Shown here: positions 45,793 to 53,816 of the stretch, piece by piece
How the letters are laid out: each line of letters starts with the position of its first letter
Numbering within the stretch: the first letter of the stretch is position 1
Assembly (NCBI RefSeq): GCF_002196705.1
Contig: NZ_NADJ01000008.1
Coordinates: forward strand, 26,010 to 90,009
Source of the DNA: Desulfosporosinus sp. FKB
GTDB lineage: Bacteria; Bacillota; Desulfitobacteriia; Desulfitobacteriales; Desulfitobacteriaceae
Reading direction: 5' to 3'
Length of the DNA stretch: 64,000 nucleotides
Notes under the pieces: generated by a model
Database searches by the model: none
Told to the model about the DNA's origin: nothing
What the model saw: the letters and a program-made list of their open reading frames with translations, nothing else
Made by a program: the position numbers and the translations under genes

Positions 45793-45835
45793 AGGCTCAG
45801 GAGGGTCACTTAAACCAGTTATTAACAGGAAGAAG

Positions 45836-46987
45836 ATGATGTTTGAGTTGAAAACGCTAACCATCTTAGGCTCAACAGGCTCAATCGGACGTCAAACCTT
45901 GGACGTTGTTCACCATTCGGAGGGGCAGCTAAAGGTTCATGCTTTGGCAGCTGATAAAAATGTAAAACTAATAGAAGAGCAGGCCCGTTCTGTTCATCCG
46001 GCTGTTGTAGTTATGATGGATGAAGGTGCGGCTCGCGAACTTCGGGAACGATTGTCGGATACATCGATAAGAGTCATGCAGGGCATGGACGGTATGATAA
46101 ACTCGGTAGTTGCCCAAGAAGTGGATACCGTCGTTACTGCGCTTTCCGGGCGTATTGGGCTGGAACCGACTCTTTCGGCTCTTGAAGCCGGAAAGGCAAT
46201 CGCTTTGGCTAATAAGGAAACCTTGGTAGCCGGCGGAGAGTTGGTTATGGCGAAAGCAAAAGCCATGAATTGCCCGATTATTCCTGTCGACAGCGAACAC
46301 TCGGCTGTTTTCCAGTGCCTTGAAGAGAATCCTGAAACCATCGAAACTATAATTTTGACCGCCTCAGGAGGCCCTTTTTTTGGCTGGTCCAAGCAGGAGT
46401 TGGCGAATGTCACCCTTGAAAAGGCATTACGTCATCCAAACTGGTCTATGGGAGCAAAGATCACCATCGATTCTGCTACTATGATGAATAAAGGACTCGA
46501 AGTCATAGAGGCTCATCATTTATTTGCTGTCGATTATGACCACATTGAAGTTCTTATCCATCCACAAAGTGTTGTTCATTCTATGGTGCAATATCGTGAT
46601 GGCTCTGTTCTAGCCCAATTAGGAAAAGCGGATATGCGCTTACCAATACAATATGCTTTGAGTTATCCGACGCGCTGGAAAAATCCCTTTGAGCGACTCG
46701 ATCTAAGGGGGAAAACTCTTACGTTTTTCGAGCCCGATTTGGAAGGCTTTCCGGCTTTAACTTTAGCCTATAAGGCAGGACGAAGAGGCGGAACGCTTCC
46801 TGCAGTTATGAATGCAGCAAATGAGGTTGCCGTATCGGCTTTTCTGCAAAATAAACTAAGCTATCTTAAAATTTACAAGATTGTGGAAAAGGTCTGTTCT
46901 GAGCATCATGTTTTAGATCATCCGGAATTGGGAAGTATACTCGATGCAGACACATGGGCACGAGGCCGTACCTTAGAACTCCTTTAG
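45836..46987 (+). CDS. dxr: 1-deoxy-D-xylulose 5-phosphate reductoisomerase
   Basis: Second step of the MEP isoprenoid pathway, NADPH-dependent. About 383 residues: NADPH site LTILGSTGSIGRQTLDVV, ALANKETLVAGGELVMAKA, PVDSEHSAVFQCL, ILTASGGPFFG and NWSMGAKITIDSATMMNKGLEVIEAHHLF (metal and substrate residues). The start is ATG 45836 or the adjacent ATG 45839, after AGGAAG; the frame from 45713 overlaps the permease and is not used. With uppS, cdsA and ispG it forms an isoprenoid/lipid block. Confidence 0.97.
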   Translation: MMFELKTLTILGSTGSIGRQTLDVVHHSEGQLKVHALAADKNVKLIEEQARSVHPAVVVMMDEGAARELRERLSDTSIRVMQGMDGMINSVVAQEVDTVVTALSGRIGLEPTLSALEAGKAIALANKETLVAGGELVMAKAKAMNCPIIPVDSEHSAVFQCLEENPETIETIILTASGGPFFGWSKQELANVTLEKALRHPNWSMGAKITIDSATMMNKGLEVIEAHHLFAVDYDHIEVLIHPQSVVHSMVQYRDGSVLAQLGKADMRLPIQYALSYPTRWKNPFERLDLRGKTLTFFEPDLEGFPALTLAYKAGRRGGTLPAVMNAANEVAVSAFLQNKLSYLKIYKIVEKVCSEHHVLDHPELGSILDADTWARGRTLELL

Positions 46988-47136
46988 GGTTGGTATTGGT
47001 TTTTATTCGGCCTAGTTAATGAGTATTTCAAAAACATTGTAACGTTTCATGACTGTGAACTCAAAAAACTTCTATCTATGGGTTTTATCATAGATGGCCG
47101 AAGGTTTTTGGATGTCGAGATAAAGGAGGGTTAAAT

Positions 47137-48207
47137 GTGACTACAGCGCTCGCCATTATTTTCGTTTTTGGAAGTATGGTCATGATTCATGAGTTTGGTC
47201 ATTATATGGTTGCTAAATTAATCGGTGTGAGAGTTATAGAGTTCAGTTTTGGCTTTGGCCCTAAAATTATTGGGTATCAAGGGAAGGACACTCTCTATGC
47301 CTGGAGGCTTATACCTCTGGGGGGATTTGTAAAACTTCACGGTATGGACGCGGAAATCGATGAACAAGGGAGAACAATCATAGCCCCTGTTGATGATGAA
47401 CAAAGCTTTATGAACAAGCCGGTCTGGCAGCGCATGGCGGTAATAGCTGCGGGCCCGCTCATGAATTTTGTTTTAGCGATTGTCTTGTTTGTCGGTGTTT
47501 TTGCCTATCTGGGAGTGCCGACTCAGAGCAACAGCAACGCTATTGGTTCTCTTGTCAGCGGAAAACCTGCAGCATCCGCTGGGATACAGCCTGGCGATAA
47601 AATTCTGGCAGTAAACCAAGAACCTACACCCGATTGGAATCGTCTGACTGAAGTTATTCACGGCAAACCGAATCAACAACTCGCCCTTACCATCGAAGGT
47701 GCCAAGGGAAATAAGACTCATGTTGTTTCGATCAAGACGGAGAAAGATGCCCAAACAGGGTATGGGATGATTGGAATTGCGCCGCAAGTCGTTTATATGC
47801 ACGCGTCAATTCTTCAATCAACGGGATTCGGACTGCAGCGCACCTTAGACTTTACAAAGTTCATTGTGGTGACATTAACCCAAATGGTTACGGGTAAAAT
47901 TCCCGCTGACGTGGGTGGCCCTGTAATGATTGCCCAAGCAATCGGAGAAGGCGCTCACGAAGGGCTGTCCAATTTACTTGGTTTAACTGGGGTCTTAAGC
48001 ATTCAATTAGGTCTTATTAACTTGTTTCCGATTCCGGCGTTGGATGGAAGCAGACTTGTTTTCTTGCTGTTTGAAGGTTTACGAGGGAAACCCTTAAACC
48101 CAGAAAAAGAAAATATGATTCATCTGGTGGGGTTTGTTTTGCTCATGGCCTTAATGATTGCTGTTACTTACAAAGATGTGGTGCGCCTTTTTGTTAAGGC
48201 CGGGTAG
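47137..48207 (+). CDS. rseP: RIP metalloprotease RseP (site-2 protease)
   Basis: Intramembrane zinc protease that cleaves anti-sigma factors and remnant signal peptides. The 356 residues have HEFGHYMVAK with the zinc HExxH in the first helix, a PDZ domain (about 125-210) and the second metal motif INLFPIPALDGSRLVFLLFE. Start is GTG at 47137 after AAAGGAGGG. A 9-bp hairpin (47072-47097) lies in the 149-base gap after dxr. ispG follows after 24 bp. Confidence 0.96.
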   Translation: MTTALAIIFVFGSMVMIHEFGHYMVAKLIGVRVIEFSFGFGPKIIGYQGKDTLYAWRLIPLGGFVKLHGMDAEIDEQGRTIIAPVDDEQSFMNKPVWQRMAVIAAGPLMNFVLAIVLFVGVFAYLGVPTQSNSNAIGSLVSGKPAASAGIQPGDKILAVNQEPTPDWNRLTEVIHGKPNQQLALTIEGAKGNKTHVVSIKTEKDAQTGYGMIGIAPQVVYMHASILQSTGFGLQRTLDFTKFIVVTLTQMVTGKIPADVGGPVMIAQAIGEGAHEGLSNLLGLTGVLSIQLGLINLFPIPALDGSRLVFLLFEGLRGKPLNPEKENMIHLVGFVLLMALMIAVTYKDVVRLFVKAG

Positions 48208-48231
48208 ACGAAGAGAGAATCTGGAGGCAAT

Positions 48232-49314
48232 ATGTTGCAAAGAAAGAAAACGAAACCGGTGCAGATAGGCTCTGTAGTTATTGGCGGTGGAGCTCCTGTC
48301 GTTGTACAATCTATGACTAATACGGATACACGTGACGTGGAGAAGACACTGCTGCAGATTAATAACTTGGCTCAAGCCGGGTGTGAAGTTGTGCGGCTTG
48401 CCGTTTTGGACATGGATGCAGCAGAGGCTTTGAATGCTATTGTCCTTGCAAGTCCTCTCCCGACCATTGCCGACATTCATTTTGACTATCGCCTGGCCAT
48501 TCGAGCACTTGAGCAGGGAATCCACGGTTTGCGCCTCAATCCGGGAAATATTGGTGCTCGCTGGAAGGTTCAAGAAGTTGTGAAAGCGGCAAAAGAACGG
48601 CAAGTTCCTATTCGTATTGGAGTCAATGGGGGATCATTGGAAAAAGAGATTTTAGAAAAATATGGGGAACCAACGGCTGCCGGAATGGTGGAAAGTGCTC
48701 TTAGACATATACGGCTCCTGGAAGACGAAGGTTATGATAAGATAAAAGTTTCCTTGAAAGCCTCTTCCGTTCCCATAATGCTGCAAGCTTATCGCCAAAT
48801 ATCAGAATGTGTTGATTACCCCTTACATTTAGGTGTCACTGAGGCGGGAACAGTTCGCTCTGGTGTGGTAAGATCAGCGGTTGGCATTGGTACGTTACTT
48901 GCTGAAGGAATCGGAGATACCATTCGAGTATCCTTAACTGGTGATCCTGTGCACGAGATTCCCGTCGCGCTTGAAATATTGCATGTTCTTGGGTTAAGAC
49001 AACGGAGCATTGATTTAATCAGTTGTCCTACTTGTGGACGAACTCAAGTTGATCTGGCGGCCTTGGCCGAAAAAGTGGAGGAACGGCTTTCGCAGCTTCC
49101 TCCTTTAGATAAACCTTTGAAAGTTGCCGTTATGGGCTGTGCAGTTAATGGCCCCGGTGAAGCTCGCGATGCTGATTTAGGAATCGCCGGAGGCAAGGGA
49201 AAAGGACTTTTATTCCGAAAGGGAGAAATTGTCGCTAGTCTTAGTGAAGAGGAGCTCTTGCCGGCCTTACTTAAAGAAATTGAAAGCTACGTGTCAGCCC
49301 ACAAAAAGCAGTGA
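48232..49314 (+). CDS. ispG: 4-hydroxy-3-methylbut-2-en-1-yl diphosphate synthase (GcpE)
   Basis: A 4Fe-4S enzyme of the MEP pathway. The 360 residues have VVVQSMTNTDTRDVEKTLLQI at the TIM-barrel start, GLRLNPGNIG, and the cluster-binding SCPTCGRTQVDL with MGCAVNGPGEARDADLGIAGG at the C-terminus, which is the short (bacterial, non-plant) form. GGAGG is upstream. A hairpin of transposon-end type follows. Confidence 0.97.
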   Translation: MLQRKKTKPVQIGSVVIGGGAPVVVQSMTNTDTRDVEKTLLQINNLAQAGCEVVRLAVLDMDAAEALNAIVLASPLPTIADIHFDYRLAIRALEQGIHGLRLNPGNIGARWKVQEVVKAAKERQVPIRIGVNGGSLEKEILEKYGEPTAAGMVESALRHIRLLEDEGYDKIKVSLKASSVPIMLQAYRQISECVDYPLHLGVTEAGTVRSGVVRSAVGIGTLLAEGIGDTIRVSLTGDPVHEIPVALEILHVLGLRQRSIDLISCPTCGRTQVDLAALAEKVEERLSQLPPLDKPLKVAVMGCAVNGPGEARDADLGIAGGKGKGLLFRKGEIVASLSEEELLPALLKEIESYVSAHKKQ

Positions 49315-49316
49315 TC

Positions 49317-49350
49317 TCGGAATCCCCCTTACTTCATAGAAGTGGGGGCA
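49317..49350 (+). repeat. Hairpin resembling an IS200/IS605 terminal palindrome
   Basis: CCCCC-TT-ACTTC (49324-49335) pairs with GAAGTGGGGG (49339-49348), preceded by CGGAAT. There is no T-run, so it is not a clean terminator. Its form matches the terminal palindromes seen near 23020 and 29540. Confidence 0.45.
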
Positions 49351-49404
49351 TTAGCTGGGGATAGATACCTATTATTGTTACATAATGGAAAGGAATGGCT
49401 ATAA

Positions 49405-51129
49405 ATGCGCGTTAGTCAATTATTAAATCCAACTCTGCGTGAGGTACCTGCTGAAGCGGAAATTATTAGTCATCAATTGATGCTTCGAGCGGGCTTAATA
49501 CGCAAATCTGCTGCGGGAGTATATACCTATTTGCCCCTTGGTTTACGAGTCTTAAAAAAGATTGAAGCTATAGTTCGTCAAGAAATGGATAGTAAAGGCG
49601 GGCAAGAAGTATTGATGCCAATTATGCAGCCTGCGGAATTATGGCGAGAAAGCGGACGCTGGGACGTTTACGGCGAAGAAATGTTTCGCTTAAAGGACCG
49701 TCATCAGAGAGAGTTCTGCCTGGGACCGACTCATGAAGAAATTATTACTGATCTAATTCGGGGAGAAATTCGCTCTTATAAACAACTGCCAATTCTTCTC
49801 TACCAGATTCAAAATAAATATCGGGATGAACGTCGCCCTCGCTTTGGTTTGATGCGCGGACGGGAATTCATTATGAAAGACTTATATTCCTTTGACCGCG
49901 ATGAAGCAGGTCTTGATGTTAGTTATCAGAAAATGTACGATGCCTATTGCCGGATTTTTTCTCGCTGTGGTTTAGCCTACCGTCCCGTTGAAGCCGATGC
50001 GGGAGCGATTGGCGGTACAGGCGGTACCCATGAATTTATGGTGTTGGCTGATTCGGGCGAGAACTCTGTTGTTTATTGTCCGGATTGTAACTATGCAGCA
50101 AATGTTGAAAAAGCAGAGTGTCGGCCTCAGCCTGTACAAGCTAAAGCAGAAGAGGGAAAACGTCAATTGGTGCACACGCCTGGTGTAAAAACGATTGACG
50201 AAGCCTCAGATTTCTTAAAAATCCCGGCAACCAGCTTGATTAAGTCCCTGCTTTATCAAGGAGATGACAAACTTTTCCTCGTACTCGTTCGCGGAGATCG
50301 GGAGCTCAATGAGATCAAGATAAATAATGCCTTAGGTGGGTTTATTTCTCTCCAACTCGCTTCGCCAGAGACTGTAAAGAAACTATTGGGATGTGCCCCA
50401 GGTTCCGTCGGTCCTGTTGAAGTACCGCCAAGTTTATTGGTTATTGCTGATCAAGAGGTCCCATTAATGGAATATGCTGTTTGTGGCGCCAATAAGGACG
50501 ATTATCATCTTGTCGGTATCAATCCGAAAACAGAACTGCGGATTGATCAGATTCATGATTTAAGGACTATTGTTCCAGGAGAAGCATGCCCGAATTGCGG
50601 GGCTTCTCTCAAAGAGGCTCGGGGCATTGAAGTTGGTCAAGTCTTTAAACTTGGAACCAAGTACAGTAAAGCTTTGGGGGCAACATTCTTAGATGAAAAC
50701 GGTGTGGAAAAGCCTTGCGTCATGGGATGCTATGGCGTTGGTGTGAGTCGTACAATGGCGTCTGCGATTGAGCAGAATTATGATGAATCGGGGATCATTT
50801 GGCCAATACCGATCGCACCTTATCATTGTATTCTTGTACCGGTAAGCACGAAAGATACTCAAGTGGCTGAAGCTACTGAAAAACTCTATCAAGAACTTCA
50901 AAGCTTGGGAGTTGAAGTTATTTTAGATGATCGGGATGAACGAGCGGGTGTTAAGTTCAAAGATGCAGATTTAGTTGGCTATCCCTTACGTATCACCATT
51001 GGAAGTAAGGCACTAGCCAATGGACAAGTTGAGCTTAAAGAACGAAAAGGCGGCGATATACGCTTAGTTTCTCTAAATGATGCTGCTGGGCAGGTCAAAG
51101 CTATTATTGAAAAAGGCATGTCATTTTGA
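49405..51129 (+). CDS. proS: Prolyl-tRNA synthetase (bacterial type)
   Basis: Class II aminoacyl-tRNA synthetase, 574 residues with the YbaK-like editing insertion (about 230-390). Motifs: [32 protein letters not shown] (motif region), [23 protein letters not shown] with Y in place of [14 protein letters not shown] (motif 3) and a C-terminal anticodon-binding domain ([20 protein letters not shown]). ATG after GAAAGGAATGG. Confidence 0.97.
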   Translation: MRVSQLLNPTLREVPAEAEIISHQLMLRAGLIRKSAAGVYTYLPLGLRVLKKIEAIVRQEMDSKGGQEVLMPIMQPAELWRESGRWDVYGEEMFRLKDRHQREFCLGPTHEEIITDLIRGEIRSYKQLPILLYQIQNKYRDERRPRFGLMRGREFIMKDLYSFDRDEAGLDVSYQKMYDAYCRIFSRCGLAYRPVEADAGAIGGTGGTHEFMVLADSGENSVVYCPDCNYAANVEKAECRPQPVQAKAEEGKRQLVHTPGVKTIDEASDFLKIPATSLIKSLLYQGDDKLFLVLVRGDRELNEIKINNALGGFISLQLASPETVKKLLGCAPGSVGPVEVPPSLLVIADQEVPLMEYAVCGANKDDYHLVGINPKTELRIDQIHDLRTIVPGEACPNCGASLKEARGIEVGQVFKLGTKYSKALGATFLDENGVEKPCVMGCYGVGVSRTMASAIEQNYDESGIIWPIPIAPYHCILVPVSTKDTQVAEATEKLYQELQSLGVEVILDDRDERAGVKFKDADLVGYPLRITIGSKALANGQVELKERKGGDIRLVSLNDAAGQVKAIIEKGMSF

Positions 51130-51168
51130 TCGTCTCTTTAGGGGGAGCAAAATGACATGGTTCTAAGG

Positions 51169-51197
51169 TTGCACATGTTGGATGGATATGCTATATT
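51169..51197 (+). promoter_or_regulatory. Promoter of the rimP-nusA-infB operon
   Basis: TTGCAC (51169-51174) and TATATT (51192-51197) are 17 bp apart, about 170 bases before rimP. Confidence 0.65.
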
Positions 51198-51226
51198 AAT
51201 ATAAGGAATTTGTAGTGATTGTTGGA

Positions 51227-51262
51227 AAGGAGTGGGTAGTAGCCCGCTCCTTCGTTTGTTCC
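51227..51262 (+). terminator. Leader hairpin, attenuator candidate for rimP-nusA
   Basis: AAGGAGTGGG (51227-51236) pairs with CCCGCTCCTT (51243-51252, one G-U pair), followed by a T-rich CGTTTGTTCC. Such leader hairpins before rimP-nusA could let NusA regulate its own operon. Confidence 0.55.
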
Positions 51263-51364
51263 CTATCGGAAAGTATTAACTGAGAATAACTCGAGAACAT
51301 TTTCGTTAAAATATACTGAGAACCTTCTTTTCTCCTTAGCTAAATTGATAAAGGGGCGCTTAAT

Positions 51365-51823
51365 ATGAATGATTCCTTGGAACAACAAATCGCGTTGCTA
51401 GTTGAGCCATATGCTAAAGAAAAAGGGCTTGAATTAGTCGATGTTGAGTACATAAAAGAAGGTGCACATTGGTATTTGCGTCTCTTTATTGATAAAGAGG
51501 GGGGCGTGGATATGGACGATTGTGCTGAGATGAGTCACGCCGTGAGTGATATGCTTGACGAGAAAAACCCAATTCCTCAGGCGTATATGTTAGAAGTTTC
51601 TTCTCCCGGCCTGGAACGGCCTCTTAAAAAAGACGGAGATTTTATCCGTTTCCAGGGAAGGTTAGTTACAGTACATACGACGTCGCTGGTTCAAGGATAC
51701 AATGAATTCACCGGTAATCTGGTAGGCCTTATAGACGGCGAAATTGTCTTAGAGCATGAAAATAATCGGATTTCGATTCCGCGTGCCTTGGCGAAGAATA
51801 CTCACCTAGCATTAGATTTTTAG
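51365..51823 (+). CDS. rimP: Ribosome maturation factor RimP
   Basis: Needed for 30S subunit assembly. The 152 residues have the N-terminal alpha/beta domain (GLELVDVEYIKEGAHWYLRLFIDKEGGVDMDDCAEMS) and a C-terminal SH3-like domain (LEVSSPGLERPLKK...). First gene of the rimP-nusA-rnpM-ylxQ-infB-rbfA operon. AAAGGGGCG lies before the ATG. Confidence 0.96.
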   Translation: MNDSLEQQIALLVEPYAKEKGLELVDVEYIKEGAHWYLRLFIDKEGGVDMDDCAEMSHAVSDMLDEKNPIPQAYMLEVSSPGLERPLKKDGDFIRFQGRLVTVHTTSLVQGYNEFTGNLVGLIDGEIVLEHENNRISIPRALAKNTHLALDF

Positions 51824-51862
51824 ATTAGTTAGGGACAATAGAATAAGGAGGAACAAGGAAAA

Positions 51863-53194
51863 ATGAATATGGACTTCATCGAGGCTCTTCATGAATTGGA
51901 AAAAGGGCGGGGAATTTCTGCTGAGATTTTATTTGAGGCTATTGAAGCCGCACTAATTTCCGCTTACAAGAAGAATTTCGGGTCTTTACAAAACGTACGA
52001 GTTCTTATCGACCGCATGACGGGAGAGTTTAAAGTATTCGCTCGCAAAACGATCGTGGAAAATGTTGAAGATTCGCGAACTCAAGTCAGTTTGGACGATG
52101 CTCAAAAAATTAATCCTAGCTATCAGCTTGAAGATATCGTTGAGTATGAAGTAACGCCGCGTGATTTTGGACGAATTGCAGCTCAAACAGCCAAACAGGT
52201 TGTCGTTCAGCGTATCAGAGAAGCTGAACGAGGTATGATTTATGATGAGTATGTTAATCGGGAAGGCGATATTGTTACTGGCGTTGTACAGCGATATGAA
52301 CAGAAGAATGTTATCGTTGACTTAGGTAAAGTCGAGGCGGTATTACCGGCACAAGAACAAATTCCCGGTGAGGTTTACCAATCCTTTGAGAGAATAAAAA
52401 CCTATGTTGTGGAAGTTAAAAAAACCACGAAAGGTCCCCAAATTATGCTGTCACGGACTCATCCGGGTCTGATAAAGCGCTTATTTGAATTGGAAGTACC
52501 GGAGATTCACGATGGGGTTGTTGAAATAAAAGGCGTTTCCCGAGAGGCGGGCGCCCGCTCCAAAATTGCAGTCTATTCGCGGGATTCTAATGTCGATCCG
52601 GTTGGAGCTTGTGTTGGGCCGAAAGGAACGAGAGTTCAGACCATCGTCACGGAGTTAAAAGGGGAAAAAATTGACATCGTTAATTTTTCCACCGACCCTC
52701 ATGAATTTGTCGCTAATGCCCTTTCACCGGCTAAGGTTGTGGGAGTTTATCCGAAAACTAATGAGAAAGTAGCTGTCGTTGTTGTTCCCGACTATCAGTT
52801 ATCTCTTGCTATTGGCAAGGAAGGGCAAAATGCCCGTTTAGCCGCTAAATTAACAGGATGGAAGATCGATATTAAAAGCGAATCTCAAGCAGTTGCTTTA
52901 AACCTTGTTTCGGAAAACCCAGAGGATGGGGGCGAAAATTTTGAGGACTACGGCGAATATGAAGAGTATATGGAATATGATGAATTTGCAGATATAGATC
53001 AAAGTCAGGATGACGAACAGGAATACGTTGAAGATGAGTCGGCTTTAGATAATGATGATACTAACGAATTTCAAAACTCTGACGAATATAACGAGGAATC
53101 GATTAAACAACTATCCGATCAAGACATGGATGATATCTTGGATTGGGTGTCTGAGGACGATTTGAACGAAACCATTACTTCTGAGAAGAAATAA
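51863..53194 (+). CDS. nusA: Transcription termination/antitermination factor NusA
   Basis: Binds RNA polymerase and RNA to control pausing and termination. The 443 residues have the N-terminal polymerase-binding domain, S1 domain (about 130-200, GDIVTGVVQRYEQKNVIVDLG), and two KH domains (GACVGPKGTRVQTIV; LAIGKEGQNARLAAKLTGW). After about residue 355 comes a very acidic Glu/Asp/Tyr-rich tail of about 90 residues that is longer than in many Firmicutes. AAGGAGGAAC precedes the start. Confidence 0.97.
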   Translation: MNMDFIEALHELEKGRGISAEILFEAIEAALISAYKKNFGSLQNVRVLIDRMTGEFKVFARKTIVENVEDSRTQVSLDDAQKINPSYQLEDIVEYEVTPRDFGRIAAQTAKQVVVQRIREAERGMIYDEYVNREGDIVTGVVQRYEQKNVIVDLGKVEAVLPAQEQIPGEVYQSFERIKTYVVEVKKTTKGPQIMLSRTHPGLIKRLFELEVPEIHDGVVEIKGVSREAGARSKIAVYSRDSNVDPVGACVGPKGTRVQTIVTELKGEKIDIVNFSTDPHEFVANALSPAKVVGVYPKTNEKVAVVVVPDYQLSLAIGKEGQNARLAAKLTGWKIDIKSESQAVALNLVSENPEDGGENFEDYGEYEEYMEYDEFADIDQSQDDEQEYVEDESALDNDDTNEFQNSDEYNEESIKQLSDQDMDDILDWVSEDDLNETITSEKK

Positions 53195-53215
53195 TGAAAT
53201 TGGGAGGGTGAAGGT

Positions 53216-53479
53216 ATGAAAACACGGAAAGTTCCCATGCGGATGTGTTTGGGTTGTCAACAAATGAAACCTAAAAAAGGGCTTCTGAGAATCGTTAGAA
53301 CTCCAGAAGGAACTGTTGAACTCGATTCCACGGGGAAAAGGAATGGACGTGGAGCATACATTTGCTCTGACTTGACTTGCTTTAGAACGGCAGTTCGTGA
53401 GCATCGGTTCAGAAAAGCCTTTGAAGTGGATATTGATCCTAAGGTTTTTGCAGATTTGGAAGGGAAGATTTCTCCGTGA
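53216..53479 (+). CDS. rnpM: RNase P modulator RnpM (YlxR)
   Basis: A small RNA-binding protein of 87 residues that in Bacillus inhibits RNase P. It has the YlxR signature PMRMCLGCQQMKPKKGLLRIV, with CxxC, and GRGAYICSDLTCFRTAV. GGGAGGGTGAAGG lies upstream of the ATG. It lies between nusA and the L7Ae-like gene as in Bacillus, overlapping the latter by 4 bp. Confidence 0.93.
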   Translation: MKTRKVPMRMCLGCQQMKPKKGLLRIVRTPEGTVELDSTGKRNGRGAYICSDLTCFRTAVREHRFRKAFEVDIDPKVFADLEGKISP

Positions 53480-53772
53480 ATTCACGAATCCAGGCCTTAA
53501 TGGGACTCGCACGCCGAGCAGGCAAAATAGCCTCCGGGGAAGCACAAGTTGAGGCTTTATTAAAAAAAAAGAAGGGATATTGCCTTATCTTGGCCGAAGA
53601 TGCACCAGGGGCTTATAAAAAATTTGATCAGTGGGCAAAAGATTTAAAACTGCCAGTGGTTGTCACTGGAACTAAGCACGAGTTAGGGCATTCAATAGGA
53701 CTTTCGCCGCGTTCAGCAGTTCTTATATTAGATCAGGGGTTTGCAAAAGCTATTTTACTAGCAAGGAGCTGA
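53476..53772 (+). CDS. ylxQ: L7Ae/L30e-like K-turn RNA-binding protein (YlxQ)
   Basis: A 98-residue ribosomal L7Ae-family protein, probable RNA (K-turn) binder. Typical sequence: IQALMGLARRAGKIASGEAQVEALLKKKKGYCLILAEDAPGA, with TKHELGHSIGLSPRSAVLILDQGFAKAI. GTG start overlaps the rnpM stop by 4 bp. infB follows after 44 bp. Confidence 0.92.
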   Translation: MNSRIQALMGLARRAGKIASGEAQVEALLKKKKGYCLILAEDAPGAYKKFDQWAKDLKLPVVVTGTKHELGHSIGLSPRSAVLILDQGFAKAILLARS

Positions 53773-53816
53773 TGCTTGGAGCGTAATGGGGGAGCCGAAT
53801 ATGTGGGGGTGGTTAA

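Noticed and set aside
45713-45835. dxr starting at 45713
   Set aside because: The extra 41 residues overlap the permease gene and do not belong to the enzyme family; ATG 45836/45839 is directly before the NADPH site.
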